Source of the DNA: Bacillota bacterium
GTDB lineage: Bacteria; Bacillota; Clostridia; Acetivibrionales; DSM-1351
Reading direction: 5' to 3'
DNA: 64,000 nucleotides
Assembly: GCA_023439045.1 (NCBI GenBank)
Contig: JAEXOY010000015.1
Coordinates: 62,001 to 126,000, forward strand
Every line of letters starts with the position of its first letter. Positions within the stretch are counted from its first letter, which is position 1. The translations under genes were made by a program, and so were the position numbers. Positions 49,555 through 58,593 of this stretch are shown here, piece by piece. The notes beneath the pieces were generated by a model. It saw nothing but the letters and a program-made list of their open reading frames with translations. It was not told where the DNA came from and searched no databases.

Positions 49555-52002
49555 TCAGCTTGTTAGAATAATTGATTCTACCAAGGAGTAATACTTGCTA
49601 GCAATAGCTTCTGCCTCTTCAGCTGATGCACTCTCAGCTATAATTCTGAATGCAGGTATATCAGCATCTGGTAAGATAAGCACCCATCCAGTTTCTGAAT
49701 ATAGCTTAATTCCATCTAGCAACTCCATCTTTTTCTCATTATGTTCGCTAATAATTGTTCTCATAACCATACCTTTTAATTCCCAAGGACAAAAAATACA
49801 TTTTTTGCTCATATAAAAATCAGGAATTTCGCTTAGCAATTCAGTGACAGATGTATTATTACAACATATAAACTCAACAATCTTGATCAGTCCTGCCAAC
49901 GCATCAAAACCCAGGCTAATAAGTAGCTGGCTTTCCTTTGTACTGAACAAGGTATTTAATAGAATTTCTTGTATCACTGCATTTGGACTATTTTTGGTAC
50001 GTTTAATACGACAATTGTATTTTATTGCTAGCTTTTCAATTACCTCTGAACCAGTGAGTGGAACATAAAAAACGGAATTATTAAAGCTTTTGAATACTAC
50101 AAGTGAAATAAAGGCTTGAAATAAATCATCCCTAATTTCTGTTCCATCAGTATTGACCAATACTAAGCTCTCAGCATTTTTGTCGATAATAGCACCAAAA
50201 TCTGCATCATGATTTTTCATTTGCTCCATTATGTATGCTCGTTCTATGCAGGAGACTGAACTATAATACATAACATCACAGCCAACATCATGTAGCATGG
50301 GTTCAATAATGGAAATAACAAATTCTGATGGTGAGAACACACAAATTCTTGGACGTCTATTCCTTATGCTCGATATATCTACTGAATTTGTGACTGAGCG
50401 CATATAATAATTACTAAAGTCTGTTATATTGTTTAGCCTGCTAATCTGTTGCGAAGAGCACCTTTTGAAATCCTCTTTAAAAAAGGAGTTTTCAATTTTT
50501 CTTTCTTCGAGACGGCTGATTGCACAACCATGCTTATTCATAAAGTTTACGCGTAAAATGTTTGGATTGTCAATATCATTTTTGATATGTATACCGCCCT
50601 CTACAGTAAGAAAATTGATAGCATTCCTAGCGATAGGTGTAAGCAAGCTACTCATGTTATAAACCTCTACACCAACAGAGAGGATACCTGATATAAAAGC
50701 ATGCTTAAACATTCTTGCACTGTTTGAGTTAGTGGAGCTGACAACTACTCTGCTGCCTAATTTAAACTGAGTACCATATGCCGCACCTAATCTTGTTGCA
50801 AACTCAGGAGATATATCAACATTTATGATACCCGATATACCATTTTCTCCAAATATTTTGTTGGTATGCCGGGTTCCCCATATCATACTTCTGTCTATTA
50901 TAGCCAAAGGTTCTATGATCTTTTCTGGCCATATCTTGACATTGGGCTTGATTATACAGCGCTCGCTAATTTTACAACCTTCGCCCACAACAGCATTTTC
51001 AAATACTGATACATAGCGCTTTAGATTAACCCTGTTGCACAAAATTGCTCCTCTTAACTCACTTCCATATTCTATATAGCTATTATTCCAAATAACACTG
51101 CGGACTACTGATACATCATTCTCAATGGTGACATTATCACCAATAATGGAATACTTATCTATAACGGTACCCTTACCGATTTTACAGTTAGCACCTAAGA
51201 CGCAAGGACCTTTAATCTGAGCCGTTGGATCAATAATGCAACCTGGTCCTACCCAAGTATTATCATTGACCTTTTCACCCTCAATAGAAATGCCAACAAA
51301 GCCATCTAACACGTCATTTTGTGACTTAATATAAGTACGAACGTCACCAATGTCGCACCAGTAATCGTTCATTATGTATCCATATAAAGGCATATTATCT
51401 TTCAAAAGAGAGGGGAATATGTCCATACTGAAATCACTACTTCTTCCAGAAGGTATATAATTAATAATTGTGGGTTCGAAGATATATGTACCTGTATTGA
51501 TAGTATCACTAAAAACTTCACCCCAACTGGGCTTTTCAAGAAAACCGGTAATATTTCCATTTGGACCTTGCAAAACAACACCGTATTCAAGTGGCATTGA
51601 TACCTTTGTTAATACAATTGTTGCTAACGATTGCTTCTTAAAATGGAAGTCAAGTGCTTTTTTTATGTTTAGGTTGGTTAATGAATCTCCGCTGATTACG
51701 ATAAAGGTCTCATCTATAAAGTCCTTTGCAGCTCTGAGTCCTCCCGCAGTGCCGAGAGGGGACTCCTCAACAAAATAAGTAATATTAACCCCAAAGCTTT
51801 TGCCGTTGCCCAGATAGTCCTTAATAATCTGTGGATGAAACATGAGAGTTATCCCTATTTCGGTAATTCCATAAGATTTTAGCAAGTCTATTGTATGTTC
51901 TATGACAGGCTTATTCACTATAGGAACCATTGGCTTTGGTAAATCACAAGTTAAAGGGCGTAGTCTTGATCCTTCACCACCAGCCATAATTATTGCTTTC
52001 AT
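49555..52002 (-). CDS. Sugar-nucleotide pyrophosphorylase fused to a degenerate phosphomannomutase-like domain
   Basis: 815 residues. N-terminal nucleotidyltransferase (about 1-230) with AIIMAGGEGSRLRPLT and PKPMVPIVNKP, a left-handed beta-helix part (about 250-370) and a C-terminal phosphohexomutase-like region (about 380-815). In that region the catalytic serine loop (normally TASHNP) reads IKNDIDNPN and the metal loop (normally DGDADR) reads IIDKNAES, so mutase activity is unlikely. The N-terminal part should make GDP-mannose or a similar sugar nucleotide. GGGGTGA precedes the ATG. The family is usually called mannose-1-phosphate guanylyltransferase. Confidence 0.88.
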   Translation of the reverse strand: MKAIIMAGGEGSRLRPLTCDLPKPMVPIVNKPVIEHTIDLLKSYGITEIGITLMFHPQIIKDYLGNGKSFGVNITYFVEESPLGTAGGLRAAKDFIDETFIVISGDSLTNLNIKKALDFHFKKQSLATIVLTKVSMPLEYGVVLQGPNGNITGFLEKPSWGEVFSDTINTGTYIFEPTIINYIPSGRSSDFSMDIFPSLLKDNMPLYGYIMNDYWCDIGDVRTYIKSQNDVLDGFVGISIEGEKVNDNTWVGPGCIIDPTAQIKGPCVLGANCKIGKGTVIDKYSIIGDNVTIENDVSVVRSVIWNNSYIEYGSELRGAILCNRVNLKRYVSVFENAVVGEGCKISERCIIKPNVKIWPEKIIEPLAIIDRSMIWGTRHTNKIFGENGISGIINVDISPEFATRLGAAYGTQFKLGSRVVVSSTNSNSARMFKHAFISGILSVGVEVYNMSSLLTPIARNAINFLTVEGGIHIKNDIDNPNILRVNFMNKHGCAISRLEERKIENSFFKEDFKRCSSQQISRLNNITDFSNYYMRSVTNSVDISSIRNRRPRICVFSPSEFVISIIEPMLHDVGCDVMYYSSVSCIERAYIMEQMKNHDADFGAIIDKNAESLVLVNTDGTEIRDDLFQAFISLVVFKSFNNSVFYVPLTGSEVIEKLAIKYNCRIKRTKNSPNAVIQEILLNTLFSTKESQLLISLGFDALAGLIKIVEFICCNNTSVTELLSEIPDFYMSKKCIFCPWELKGMVMRTIISEHNEKKMELLDGIKLYSETGWVLILPDADIPAFRIIAESASAEEAEAIASKYYSLVESIILTS

Positions 52003-52061
52003 TCAATCACCCCGTAAATGGTAATTATTTTGCAATACAAGAACATGATGTATAATATAAT

Positions 52062-52358
52062 TCAATATAAATTTGTATAATCCTGCATAAAAAGATAATC
52101 TATTACACCAAAGCTTTTTTCTATGATTTCTTCTGCTTTTGGCCTATCACATACTTCAATTGAACCTTCAATCTTGACAACTGTAGAGAGAATAGCTCCT
52201 GGGAAAATCTTGTATCTGTAATTATTTTGATATACTCTTGATAGACCAAATTCAGTAGCATTAATATTTATGAGTGTAAACCCTTTATCACTTAGTTTCT
52301 CACGGGCCGCTTTGGCATCTGGTAAATTTGTAAAAAGCGCAACTATTTTTTCCTGCAT
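52062..52358 (-). CDS. Small soluble protein of unknown function
   Basis: 98 residues from ATG 52358, with AGGAGG 8 bases upstream; the longer frame is rejected. The N-terminus KIVALFTNLPDAKAAREKL and the alternating strand/helix pattern suggest a small alpha/beta (ferredoxin-like) fold similar to YflT-type general stress domains, but similarity is weak. No membrane segment or catalytic motif. It is in line with the pyrophosphorylase gene 60 bases downstream and may be cotranscribed. Confidence 0.65.
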   Translation of the reverse strand: MQEKIVALFTNLPDAKAAREKLSDKGFTLININATEFGLSRVYQNNYRYKIFPGAILSTVVKIEGSIEVCDRPKAEEIIEKSFGVIDYLFMQDYTNLY

Positions 52359-52448
52359 AATAAAGCCTCCTAAATATGTTAACTTTATTATTTGCATATT
52401 TAGGGATTTTAATAATATTCAAATAGTTAAGCTTAAGCTGGATTTTTA

Positions 52449-52856
52449 TTAATGTACTTTGAAAGTAAAGTACTTATTGAGTAAAAAACCAATTACTGAA
52501 TATATAACCATACCTATGAGCTGCGCTAAATTCTCATTAATACTAAGATATTCAACCATTATGATAACTAGTATAAATTGTATCAAAAAACATATTAAAA
52601 AAACCGAAATAAATCGTATGAATTGCTTATAAGCAGGTAGGGTGCTGGTTTTGAAGGTCCATTTAAAATTGAGGATGAATCCATTGATTACCCCCGCAAT
52701 ATACCCTGCAATATTGGAAATAGTATATGGGGCACCTAGGATATTCATAAGCATGAATATAACGATACCGGTAATTATAGTATTTATAACACCGACAATT
52801 CCATATTTAAATAGTTGAATAAAAAAATCTTTGTACTTAACAATAATTTTCTTCAC
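52449..52856 (-). CDS. GtrA-family membrane protein
   Basis: 135 residues from GTG 52856, 8 bases after AAAGGAGA; the longer frame begins in the neighbouring inverted repeat. Four membrane helices (about 12-32, 36-58, 75-97 and 102-125) and the family pattern FKYGIVGVINTIITGIVIF, ending FLLNKYFTFKVH. GtrA proteins flip or carry lipid-linked sugars (undecaprenyl-phosphate glucose in the studied case) for surface polysaccharides. The neighbouring sugar-nucleotide enzyme is consistent with that role. Confidence 0.9.
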   Translation of the reverse strand: MKKIIVKYKDFFIQLFKYGIVGVINTIITGIVIFMLMNILGAPYTISNIAGYIAGVINGFILNFKWTFKTSTLPAYKQFIRFISVFLICFLIQFILVIIMVEYLSINENLAQLIGMVIYSVIGFLLNKYFTFKVH

Positions 52857-52880
52857 AGATAGGCTCTCCTTTGATGTTTT

Positions 52881-52920
52881 ATATTTTACCACATAATAAA
52901 AAAAATAGGTGGTAAAATAT
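52881..52920. promoter_or_regulatory. Perfect 12-bp inverted repeat between divergent genes
   Basis: ATATTTTACCAC (52881-52892) and GTGGTAAAATAT (52909-52920) are exact reverse complements 16 bases apart, midway between gtrA (minus) and the UV endonuclease gene (plus). Each arm contains a TAAAAT that could be a -10. A shared operator or divergent promoter is likely; the binding factor is unknown. Confidence 0.6.
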
Positions 52921-52972
52921 TCATTAACGATTTTATTTCTCAAAACTCAGAAAATGTAAAGGACGCTCAAAC

Positions 52973-53932
52973 ATGATATTAAGACTTGGATACGTTGCAA
53001 TGACTCTTAATTTAGAGGATTGTACTCCATCGGGTACTGTGACATATACCTTATATAAAAAACTAGAGTCAGAAGAGGCTAAAAAGATGCGCCTGACAAG
53101 GGTAGCAAAATCTAATCTCAACAATACTTTTAGGATTCTTAAGTACAATAAAGCCTTAAATATTGATGTATATAGATTAACCTCAAAGCTTATCCCTCTA
53201 GCTACCCATGAAGAGCTATCTAATTGGGATTACCAGCAAGATTTTAGAGAGCAATTTTTGGAAATTGGGGAGTTTATCAAGAAATGTGATTTCCGCGTAA
53301 GTGCTCATCCCGATCACTTTACACTGTTAAATCCAAAAGATGAAAGGGTACTCGAAGATTCGATCAAGGACTTAGATTATCATATTAAACTTTTTGAGGC
53401 AATGGGCTTGTATGATTCTAAATATAAGCTGGTAATACACGTTGGTGGGGTATACGCCAACAAGGCAAAATCCATAGAAAGATTTAAGGATAACTTCACC
53501 AAACTTCCGGATCGAATTAAAAGTAGAATAATGCTGGAGAATGATGATAAATCATATAGTGCAATGGACGTTCTAGAGATTTGTGAAGAGCTTAAAATAC
53601 CTATGGTACTTGATGTCCATCATCATAACTGCATAAATAACGGTGAAAAACTTGAAGACCTTTTATCTCGTATATATGATACCTGGAAGGACGAGAAATA
53701 CCCTCCCAAAATCCATTTTTCCAGTCCAAAAAGTGAGAAAGATTTCAGAAGCCATGCTGACTATATCAATGTAGAGGACTTTGTTGCGTTTATTGAGGTA
53801 GCAAGGCAGCAAAAAATGGATATTGATGTTATGCTAGAAGCAAAGATGAAGGATAATGCACTTATAGAGTTATCAAATGAGCTCAGTAAGAAAGGCTTCA
53901 AAAGAATAAATAACGGAACATTTAATCTATGA
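52973..53932 (+). CDS. uvsE: UV damage endonuclease UvsE
   Basis: 319 residues, TIM-barrel UVDE family. It nicks DNA 5' to UV photoproducts and some other lesions, an alternative to UvrABC. Start LRLGYVAMTLNL, RLTSKLIPLATHEEL, SAHPDHFTLLN, LVIHVGGVYANKAK, RIMLENDD and DVHHHNCIN give the metal-binding histidines and acids. AAAGGA lies 8 bases before ATG 52973. Presence in a spore former fits repair of UV damage after dormancy. Confidence 0.94.
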   Translation: MILRLGYVAMTLNLEDCTPSGTVTYTLYKKLESEEAKKMRLTRVAKSNLNNTFRILKYNKALNIDVYRLTSKLIPLATHEELSNWDYQQDFREQFLEIGEFIKKCDFRVSAHPDHFTLLNPKDERVLEDSIKDLDYHIKLFEAMGLYDSKYKLVIHVGGVYANKAKSIERFKDNFTKLPDRIKSRIMLENDDKSYSAMDVLEICEELKIPMVLDVHHHNCINNGEKLEDLLSRIYDTWKDEKYPPKIHFSSPKSEKDFRSHADYINVEDFVAFIEVARQQKMDIDVMLEAKMKDNALIELSNELSKKGFKRINNGTFNL

Positions 53933-54018
53933 ACAAAAGATTATACTTTGTTATGAAAGACTAAGTAATAAAAACATAGTCTATAATTTTAATATAAAAT
54001 TGAAAGGATGGCTTTATT

Positions 54019-54147
54019 ATGGGCAAGGGTAAAATGGTAAATGATAACAGCAAGCTTTCTGTAGCTAATGATCAACTTGGTGAAAATAATGGTAAGCTTG
54101 GTAAACAGGAAAAGAATAAGTTGGACATAAAGGAGCTAAAGAAATAA
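54019..54147 (+). CDS. Small hydrophilic protein (42 residues)
   Basis: Open frame MGKGKMVNDNSKLSVANDQL ending LDIKELKK, preceded by AAAGGA (54003-54008) at 10 bases and followed by a strong terminator at 54176. Rich in K, N, G and L, with no cysteine or aromatic residue. The composition and isolated unit resemble small clostridial spore-associated proteins, but I know of no named family that fits. The clear binding site and terminator make it likely to be real. Confidence 0.65.
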   Translation: MGKGKMVNDNSKLSVANDQLGENNGKLGKQEKNKLDIKELKK

Positions 54148-54175
54148 ACTTCTGTTGACTTATTGCCGAGACTAA

Positions 54176-54231
54176 AAAAGCTGGTTGGTAGTTGTAGCAT
54201 AAAAATATGCTCCAATTCTGACCAGTTTTTT
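54176..54231 (+). terminator. Terminator of the 42-residue protein gene
   Basis: A long interrupted stem: CTGGT (54181-54185) with ACCAG (54221-54225), an inner AGCATA/TATGCT hairpin around AAAA, A-rich before and TTTTTT after the stem. Confidence 0.8.
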
Positions 54232-54288
54232 ATATTCGGGGGTTGAAAGTATAATTTACAGTTTATATTCAGTAATAGTACATTTCTA

Positions 54289-54297
54289 TGCTATAAT
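54289..54297 (+). promoter_or_regulatory. Extended -10 promoter of the PfkB kinase gene
   Basis: TGCTATAAT at 54289-54297, an extended -10 with no clear -35 at the right distance (TTCAGT at 54268-54273 is the nearest). Confidence 0.55.
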
Positions 54298-54345
54298 AGC
54301 TTTATTGCTTATGCCAGCTAAAATATAACACATATGAGGTTACAT

Positions 54346-55278
54346 ATGATAACAGTATTATCTCTTAGCCCCGCTATTGATAAGATATATTTTATTAACG
54401 AATTTTCTGCAGGAAACCTGTACAGGGTTGGGGAATACCAAATTTCAGCAGGTGGTAAGGGTATAAATGTTGCCAGGGTGCTTAGCATGTTGGGAGTAAG
54501 TGCTAATGTAATGGGATTTAAAGCTGGAAGTAATGGAGAATGGTTGCATTCAAATGTGGCTCAGCTAGGCTGCAGTACTGCATTTATTACCGTTGATGGG
54601 GAGTCTCGGATAAATAACAACATTATTGACCTTGTCAAAAAAACAGAAACCGAGATATTAGAAGCGGGTCCTGTTATCCATACCCATGACTGGAAGGCAT
54701 TCTTAGAGCTATTCAGTGAGAAAATAAAGCATGAGAAGTATTTGGTATGCTCAGGTGGTTTACCCAAAGGACTAGACCATTCAACCTATGCACAGTTGAT
54801 AAAAATAGCAAAACAAAATGGAGTAATAACTATTCTAGATAGTAGCGGGGAGGTATTATCTGCTGGAATAGAAGAAAGGCCATATATTATTAAACCTAAT
54901 ATTAGGGAACTTTCAAATTATATTGGTAAAGATATTAAATCAGATTATGATATATACAAAGCTTCAAAAGATATTATTAAAAGGGGCGTTGGTGTTGTCT
55001 GTGTTTCATTAGGACGTAATGGAGCAATGCTTGTAACTGATGAGGTGGCTTATAAGGCAAAGACCGTGGATATTACTGCTGTTAATACTATTGGTTCGGG
55101 CGATTCAATGGTGGCAGGGATTTGCTATAGCCTAATGCACAAAAATAGCTTGGAGGAATGTCTTAAGCTAGGATGTGCGTGCGGTGCTTCAAACGCGGAA
55201 TTTAGCCAGATTGGACATGTTGATATTAAGAGGGTAGGCGAACTATATAATAGTATCGAGCTTGTTCAATTGGATTAG
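54346..55278 (+). CDS. PfkB-family sugar-phosphate kinase (1-phosphofructokinase-like)
   Basis: 310 residues. Ribokinase fold with ISAGGKGINVARVLSMLG near 35 and the catalytic TIGSGDSMVAG (usual form GAGDSMVAG; the aspartate is present). Size and start ITVLSLSPAIDKIYFI match 1-phosphofructokinase/tagatose-6-phosphate kinase. No fructose PTS or regulator gene is adjacent, so the physiological sugar is open. ATG 54346 follows GAGG by 6 bases; the ATG at 54334 overlaps that site. Confidence 0.85.
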   Translation: MITVLSLSPAIDKIYFINEFSAGNLYRVGEYQISAGGKGINVARVLSMLGVSANVMGFKAGSNGEWLHSNVAQLGCSTAFITVDGESRINNNIIDLVKKTETEILEAGPVIHTHDWKAFLELFSEKIKHEKYLVCSGGLPKGLDHSTYAQLIKIAKQNGVITILDSSGEVLSAGIEERPYIIKPNIRELSNYIGKDIKSDYDIYKASKDIIKRGVGVVCVSLGRNGAMLVTDEVAYKAKTVDITAVNTIGSGDSMVAGICYSLMHKNSLEECLKLGCACGASNAEFSQIGHVDIKRVGELYNSIELVQLD

Positions 55279-55359
55279 GTAACCGTAAAAGAGTAGTTAT
55301 TCAACAGGAGAGATGTTCATTAATATAAATTAAGATTACTTACGAAAAGAGGAAGAAAC

Positions 55360-57513
55360 ATGGATATTATTAGGCAACTAGTTTTAGAGTTTAATCTTAA
55401 ACCTTTTCAAGTTGAAAACACTGTAAAATTAATAGATGATGGTAATACTATACCATTTATAGCAAGGTATCGTAAGGAAGTAACGGGGGAGCTGAATGAT
55501 CAGGTACTAAGAGAATTGTTTGATAGGCTGACATATCTGAGGAATTTAGAGCAAAGAAGAGACGATGTAAAGAGGCTTATTGATGGGCAGGATAAACTGA
55601 CCGAGGAGCTTATTAAAAGCCTGGATAAAGCCGTATCATTGCAAGAGATTGAGGATTTATACAGACCCTATAAGGTCAAGAGGAAAACAAGAGCTACTCT
55701 TGCCAAGGAGAAGGGGTTAGAGCCTTTAGCTGCTATTATAATGGCTCAGCTTCCTTCAAAGACTCCTGTCACAGAAACTGCTTTAAAATATATTGATTCG
55801 GAAAAAGGTGTAAATACAATTGAAGAGGCTATTTCCGGCGCAATGGATATTATTGCTGAGGAAATCTCCGACAATGCTGAGTATAGAAAGGCCCTGAGAG
55901 ATATTATCTATAGGAATGGTATTATTATTTCTTCTGCAAAAAAGGAAGAGGACTCAGTTTATAGGATGTACTATGAGTTTAAGGAAGCTGTTTCAAAAGT
56001 AGCAAAGCATAGAGTGCTGGCACTGAATAGAGGCGAAAAGGAAGAGTACCTGCAGGTCAAGATAGACGTTGATACTAATATTTGCTTAAATTATCTAAAG
56101 GGGAAAATTTTAAAAAATACTGGTTCGGATGCTACAAATTATGTTGAAAAGGCAATAGAGGACTCATATGATAGGCTTATATTTCCTTCACTTGAGAGAG
56201 ATATTAGGAATTTCCTCACCGAAGGGGCAGAGGAGCAGGCAATAAAGGTTTTCTCTGAGAACCTAAGAAATTTACTCATGCAGCCTCCAGTTAAGGATAG
56301 AGTAGTGTTAGGACTTGACCCTGCTTACAGAACAGGATGTAAAATTGCAGTTGTTGATGATACTGGAAAGGTATTAGAAACAACCGTAATATACCCAACC
56401 CCACCTCAAAACAAGGTAGAAGAAGCAAAGGCAAAGATCAAGCAGCTAATATCGAAGTACAAGGTGGATATCATTTCTATTGGAAATGGTACGGCATCCA
56501 AAGAATCTGAGATTTTTGTTGCAGAGTTGTTAAAAGAAGTTGACCGTAAGGTGTATTATATGGTAGTAAGTGAGGCTGGGGCATCAGTATATTCTGCGTC
56601 AAAGCTTGGAGCCGAAGAGTTTCCTGATTTTGACGTAGCGCTGAGGAGTGCGGTTTCAATAGCTAGGCGACTACAGGACCCATTAGCAGAATTGGTTAAG
56701 ATAGACCCAAAGGCAATTGGTGTTGGACAGTACCAGCATGATATGAATCAAAAGAGACTGGGTGAATCATTAGCCGGAGTAGTTGAAGATTGTGTAAATA
56801 GCGTTGGCGTGGACTTAAATACAGCCTCAGCCTCTTTACTTTCTTATATTTCGGGAGTGTCAGCTACAATAGCTAAGAATATCGTAGATTATAGGGAGCA
56901 GAATGGAAGATTTAAAAGCCGCTCAGAACTGATTAAGGTGTCCAAGCTTGGCAATAAGACATTCGAGCAGTGTGCTGGCTTCATGAGAATCCCCGAGGGT
57001 AAAAATATATTAGATAATACATCAGTGCATCCTGAATCCTATAAGGCAACAGAGCAGCTTCTAAAGCTGATGGGATATTCAGTTAGCGATATTGAAAACA
57101 GAAAGCTGACAATGCTTAAGGCTAAGGTTGAGCAAGAAGGGTTAAGTACGGTTGCAGAAAAATTATCTATCGGGGTACCAACCTTAAAGGATATTCTCAA
57201 TGAGTTGCAAAAACCGGGTCGTGACCCTAGAGATGAGTTGCCGCAGCCAATTCTTCACACAGATATATTGAATATAGAGGACCTCCGTGCAGGGATGGTG
57301 CTTACCGGAACAGTTCGAAATGTTGCCGACTTTGGGGCTTTTGTCGATATTGGAGTACATCAGGATGGGCTCGTGCATATTTCTCAGCTTAGGGATAGAT
57401 TTGTTAAGAATCCAATGGAGGTTGTTTCGGTTGGAGATATTGTTAAAGTAAAAATAATTGAAGTAGATGCAGCCAGAAAAAGGATATCTCTTAGTATGAA
57501 GGATTTGAATTAA
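55360..57513 (+). CDS. tex: Tex-family RNA-binding transcription accessory protein
   Basis: 717 residues. N-terminal Tex domain (PFIARYRKEVTGELND), YqgF-like RNase H fold (about 320-450, VVLGLDPAYRTGCKIAVVD), helix-hairpin-helix region (GVDLNTASASLLSYISGVS) and a C-terminal S1 domain (about 645-715, GTVRNVADFGAFVDIGVHQD). Tex/Spt6-like proteins bind RNA polymerase and nucleic acid and affect transcription fidelity and toxin expression in some pathogens. Complete length for the family. AGAGGAAG precedes the ATG. Confidence 0.95.
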   Translation: MDIIRQLVLEFNLKPFQVENTVKLIDDGNTIPFIARYRKEVTGELNDQVLRELFDRLTYLRNLEQRRDDVKRLIDGQDKLTEELIKSLDKAVSLQEIEDLYRPYKVKRKTRATLAKEKGLEPLAAIIMAQLPSKTPVTETALKYIDSEKGVNTIEEAISGAMDIIAEEISDNAEYRKALRDIIYRNGIIISSAKKEEDSVYRMYYEFKEAVSKVAKHRVLALNRGEKEEYLQVKIDVDTNICLNYLKGKILKNTGSDATNYVEKAIEDSYDRLIFPSLERDIRNFLTEGAEEQAIKVFSENLRNLLMQPPVKDRVVLGLDPAYRTGCKIAVVDDTGKVLETTVIYPTPPQNKVEEAKAKIKQLISKYKVDIISIGNGTASKESEIFVAELLKEVDRKVYYMVVSEAGASVYSASKLGAEEFPDFDVALRSAVSIARRLQDPLAELVKIDPKAIGVGQYQHDMNQKRLGESLAGVVEDCVNSVGVDLNTASASLLSYISGVSATIAKNIVDYREQNGRFKSRSELIKVSKLGNKTFEQCAGFMRIPEGKNILDNTSVHPESYKATEQLLKLMGYSVSDIENRKLTMLKAKVEQEGLSTVAEKLSIGVPTLKDILNELQKPGRDPRDELPQPILHTDILNIEDLRAGMVLTGTVRNVADFGAFVDIGVHQDGLVHISQLRDRFVKNPMEVVSVGDIVKVKIIEVDAARKRISLSMKDLN

Positions 57514-57520
57514 GAAATAA

Positions 57521-57642
57521 ATATGGTATTATCTATATAAATAATTTATTAATTGTAGAATATGATATTATCTATCTATATAAATAATTTATTAATTGCA
57601 AAATATGATATTATGTATTGTATATAATTTAGTTAATAGTAC
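57521..57642. repeat. Three imperfect ~40-bp AT-rich tandem repeats
   Basis: Copies at 57521-57559, 57560-57602 and 57603-57642 each begin ATATGRTATTATSTAT and continue with ATAAATAATTTATTAATTG-type sequence; the second copy has an extra CTAT and the third has diverged. They fill the gap between tex and the next gene. Non-coding. Confidence 0.8.
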
Positions 57643-57702
57643 AATGATTATTATTATATCCAAAAGCTATTAATAAACCATTGATCGAAAGAAGGATTAA
57701 TA

Positions 57703-58593
57703 ATGAGAGCACTAGGAAATGCAGTTGAACTTTTGAAAAAGAAGCCCTCCATTTTTATACTTACCTTTTTACTTGGAGGCATAGTATGCCTGTTCGAGTA
57801 TTTGTTTATAACAATAATATATGGGTTTAGCATGTTTAAATCTGGAGGCAGTATTTTTGATGATTTTATAAATGTAATACAGTTTATAGTAGGTGCTGTA
57901 GTTGTTCCCACTACCGCTGTAAAAGTTATTATTGCACTTGCCCTATTAGTTTTTGCTTTTACGCTATTGCTTGCGCTACTATTCTCTGGTTTCTTTAACG
58001 TTCTTCGCAATGCTTCAGAAGGAAAGAATAGAAGTACTTTTAAAGATTTTATTGACGGAGTAAAGAAGTATTTTCTAAGATTGATTGGTGTAAACCTATG
58101 GACAATTTGTTGTTCAATTTTATTGATAATTTATTTGTTTATAGCGGCCATTCCTTCAGCTATAGTAATGGATAATTCATTAAATGGTAATATAAACCTG
58201 ATTGCAGGTATTTTGCTTATGTTAGTAACTGCTGTTGTACTGTTCTTTAGCTTTGCATTCTTTAGACAGTATATTTCCTTTTGGTACCCTTCTGCAGTTA
58301 CATACGAAAAAAACCATTTCAAAAAAGCCAAAAGACTGTCAGACATTAACTTTTGGTCGCTTTTGTCAAGGTTTTTGGCGTTTGATGTAACCTTTTTAAT
58401 TTTTGAATTTGTTTATATAGCTGCCAATTTCTCACTTGCCAATAAGCAAGTAGTGGGTGGAGCTGCAAACACGCTACTTCTAATTGTTAACATTGTATTT
58501 AAAACACTATTTTTTGCATTGATGCTGTGCTTTATCTTTGCTTCCTTTAAAGAATGCAATGATAAAAACAAAAATAATATAAAGCTTCCTTAA
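57703..58593 (+). CDS. Multi-pass membrane protein of unknown function
   Basis: 296 residues with six hydrophobic stretches (about 17-40, 60-100, 128-155, 165-190, 225-250 and 255-285). The layout (MRALGNAVELLKKKPSIFIL, then long helices with an interior FWYPSAVTYEK) resembles DUF975- or glycerophosphodiesterase-membrane-domain-type proteins of Clostridia, without a specific match. AGAAGGA precedes the ATG. The last four bases overlap the convergent small gene. Confidence 0.75.
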   Translation: MRALGNAVELLKKKPSIFILTFLLGGIVCLFEYLFITIIYGFSMFKSGGSIFDDFINVIQFIVGAVVVPTTAVKVIIALALLVFAFTLLLALLFSGFFNVLRNASEGKNRSTFKDFIDGVKKYFLRLIGVNLWTICCSILLIIYLFIAAIPSAIVMDNSLNGNINLIAGILLMLVTAVVLFFSFAFFRQYISFWYPSAVTYEKNHFKKAKRLSDINFWSLLSRFLAFDVTFLIFEFVYIAANFSLANKQVVGGAANTLLLIVNIVFKTLFFALMLCFIFASFKECNDKNKNNIKLP

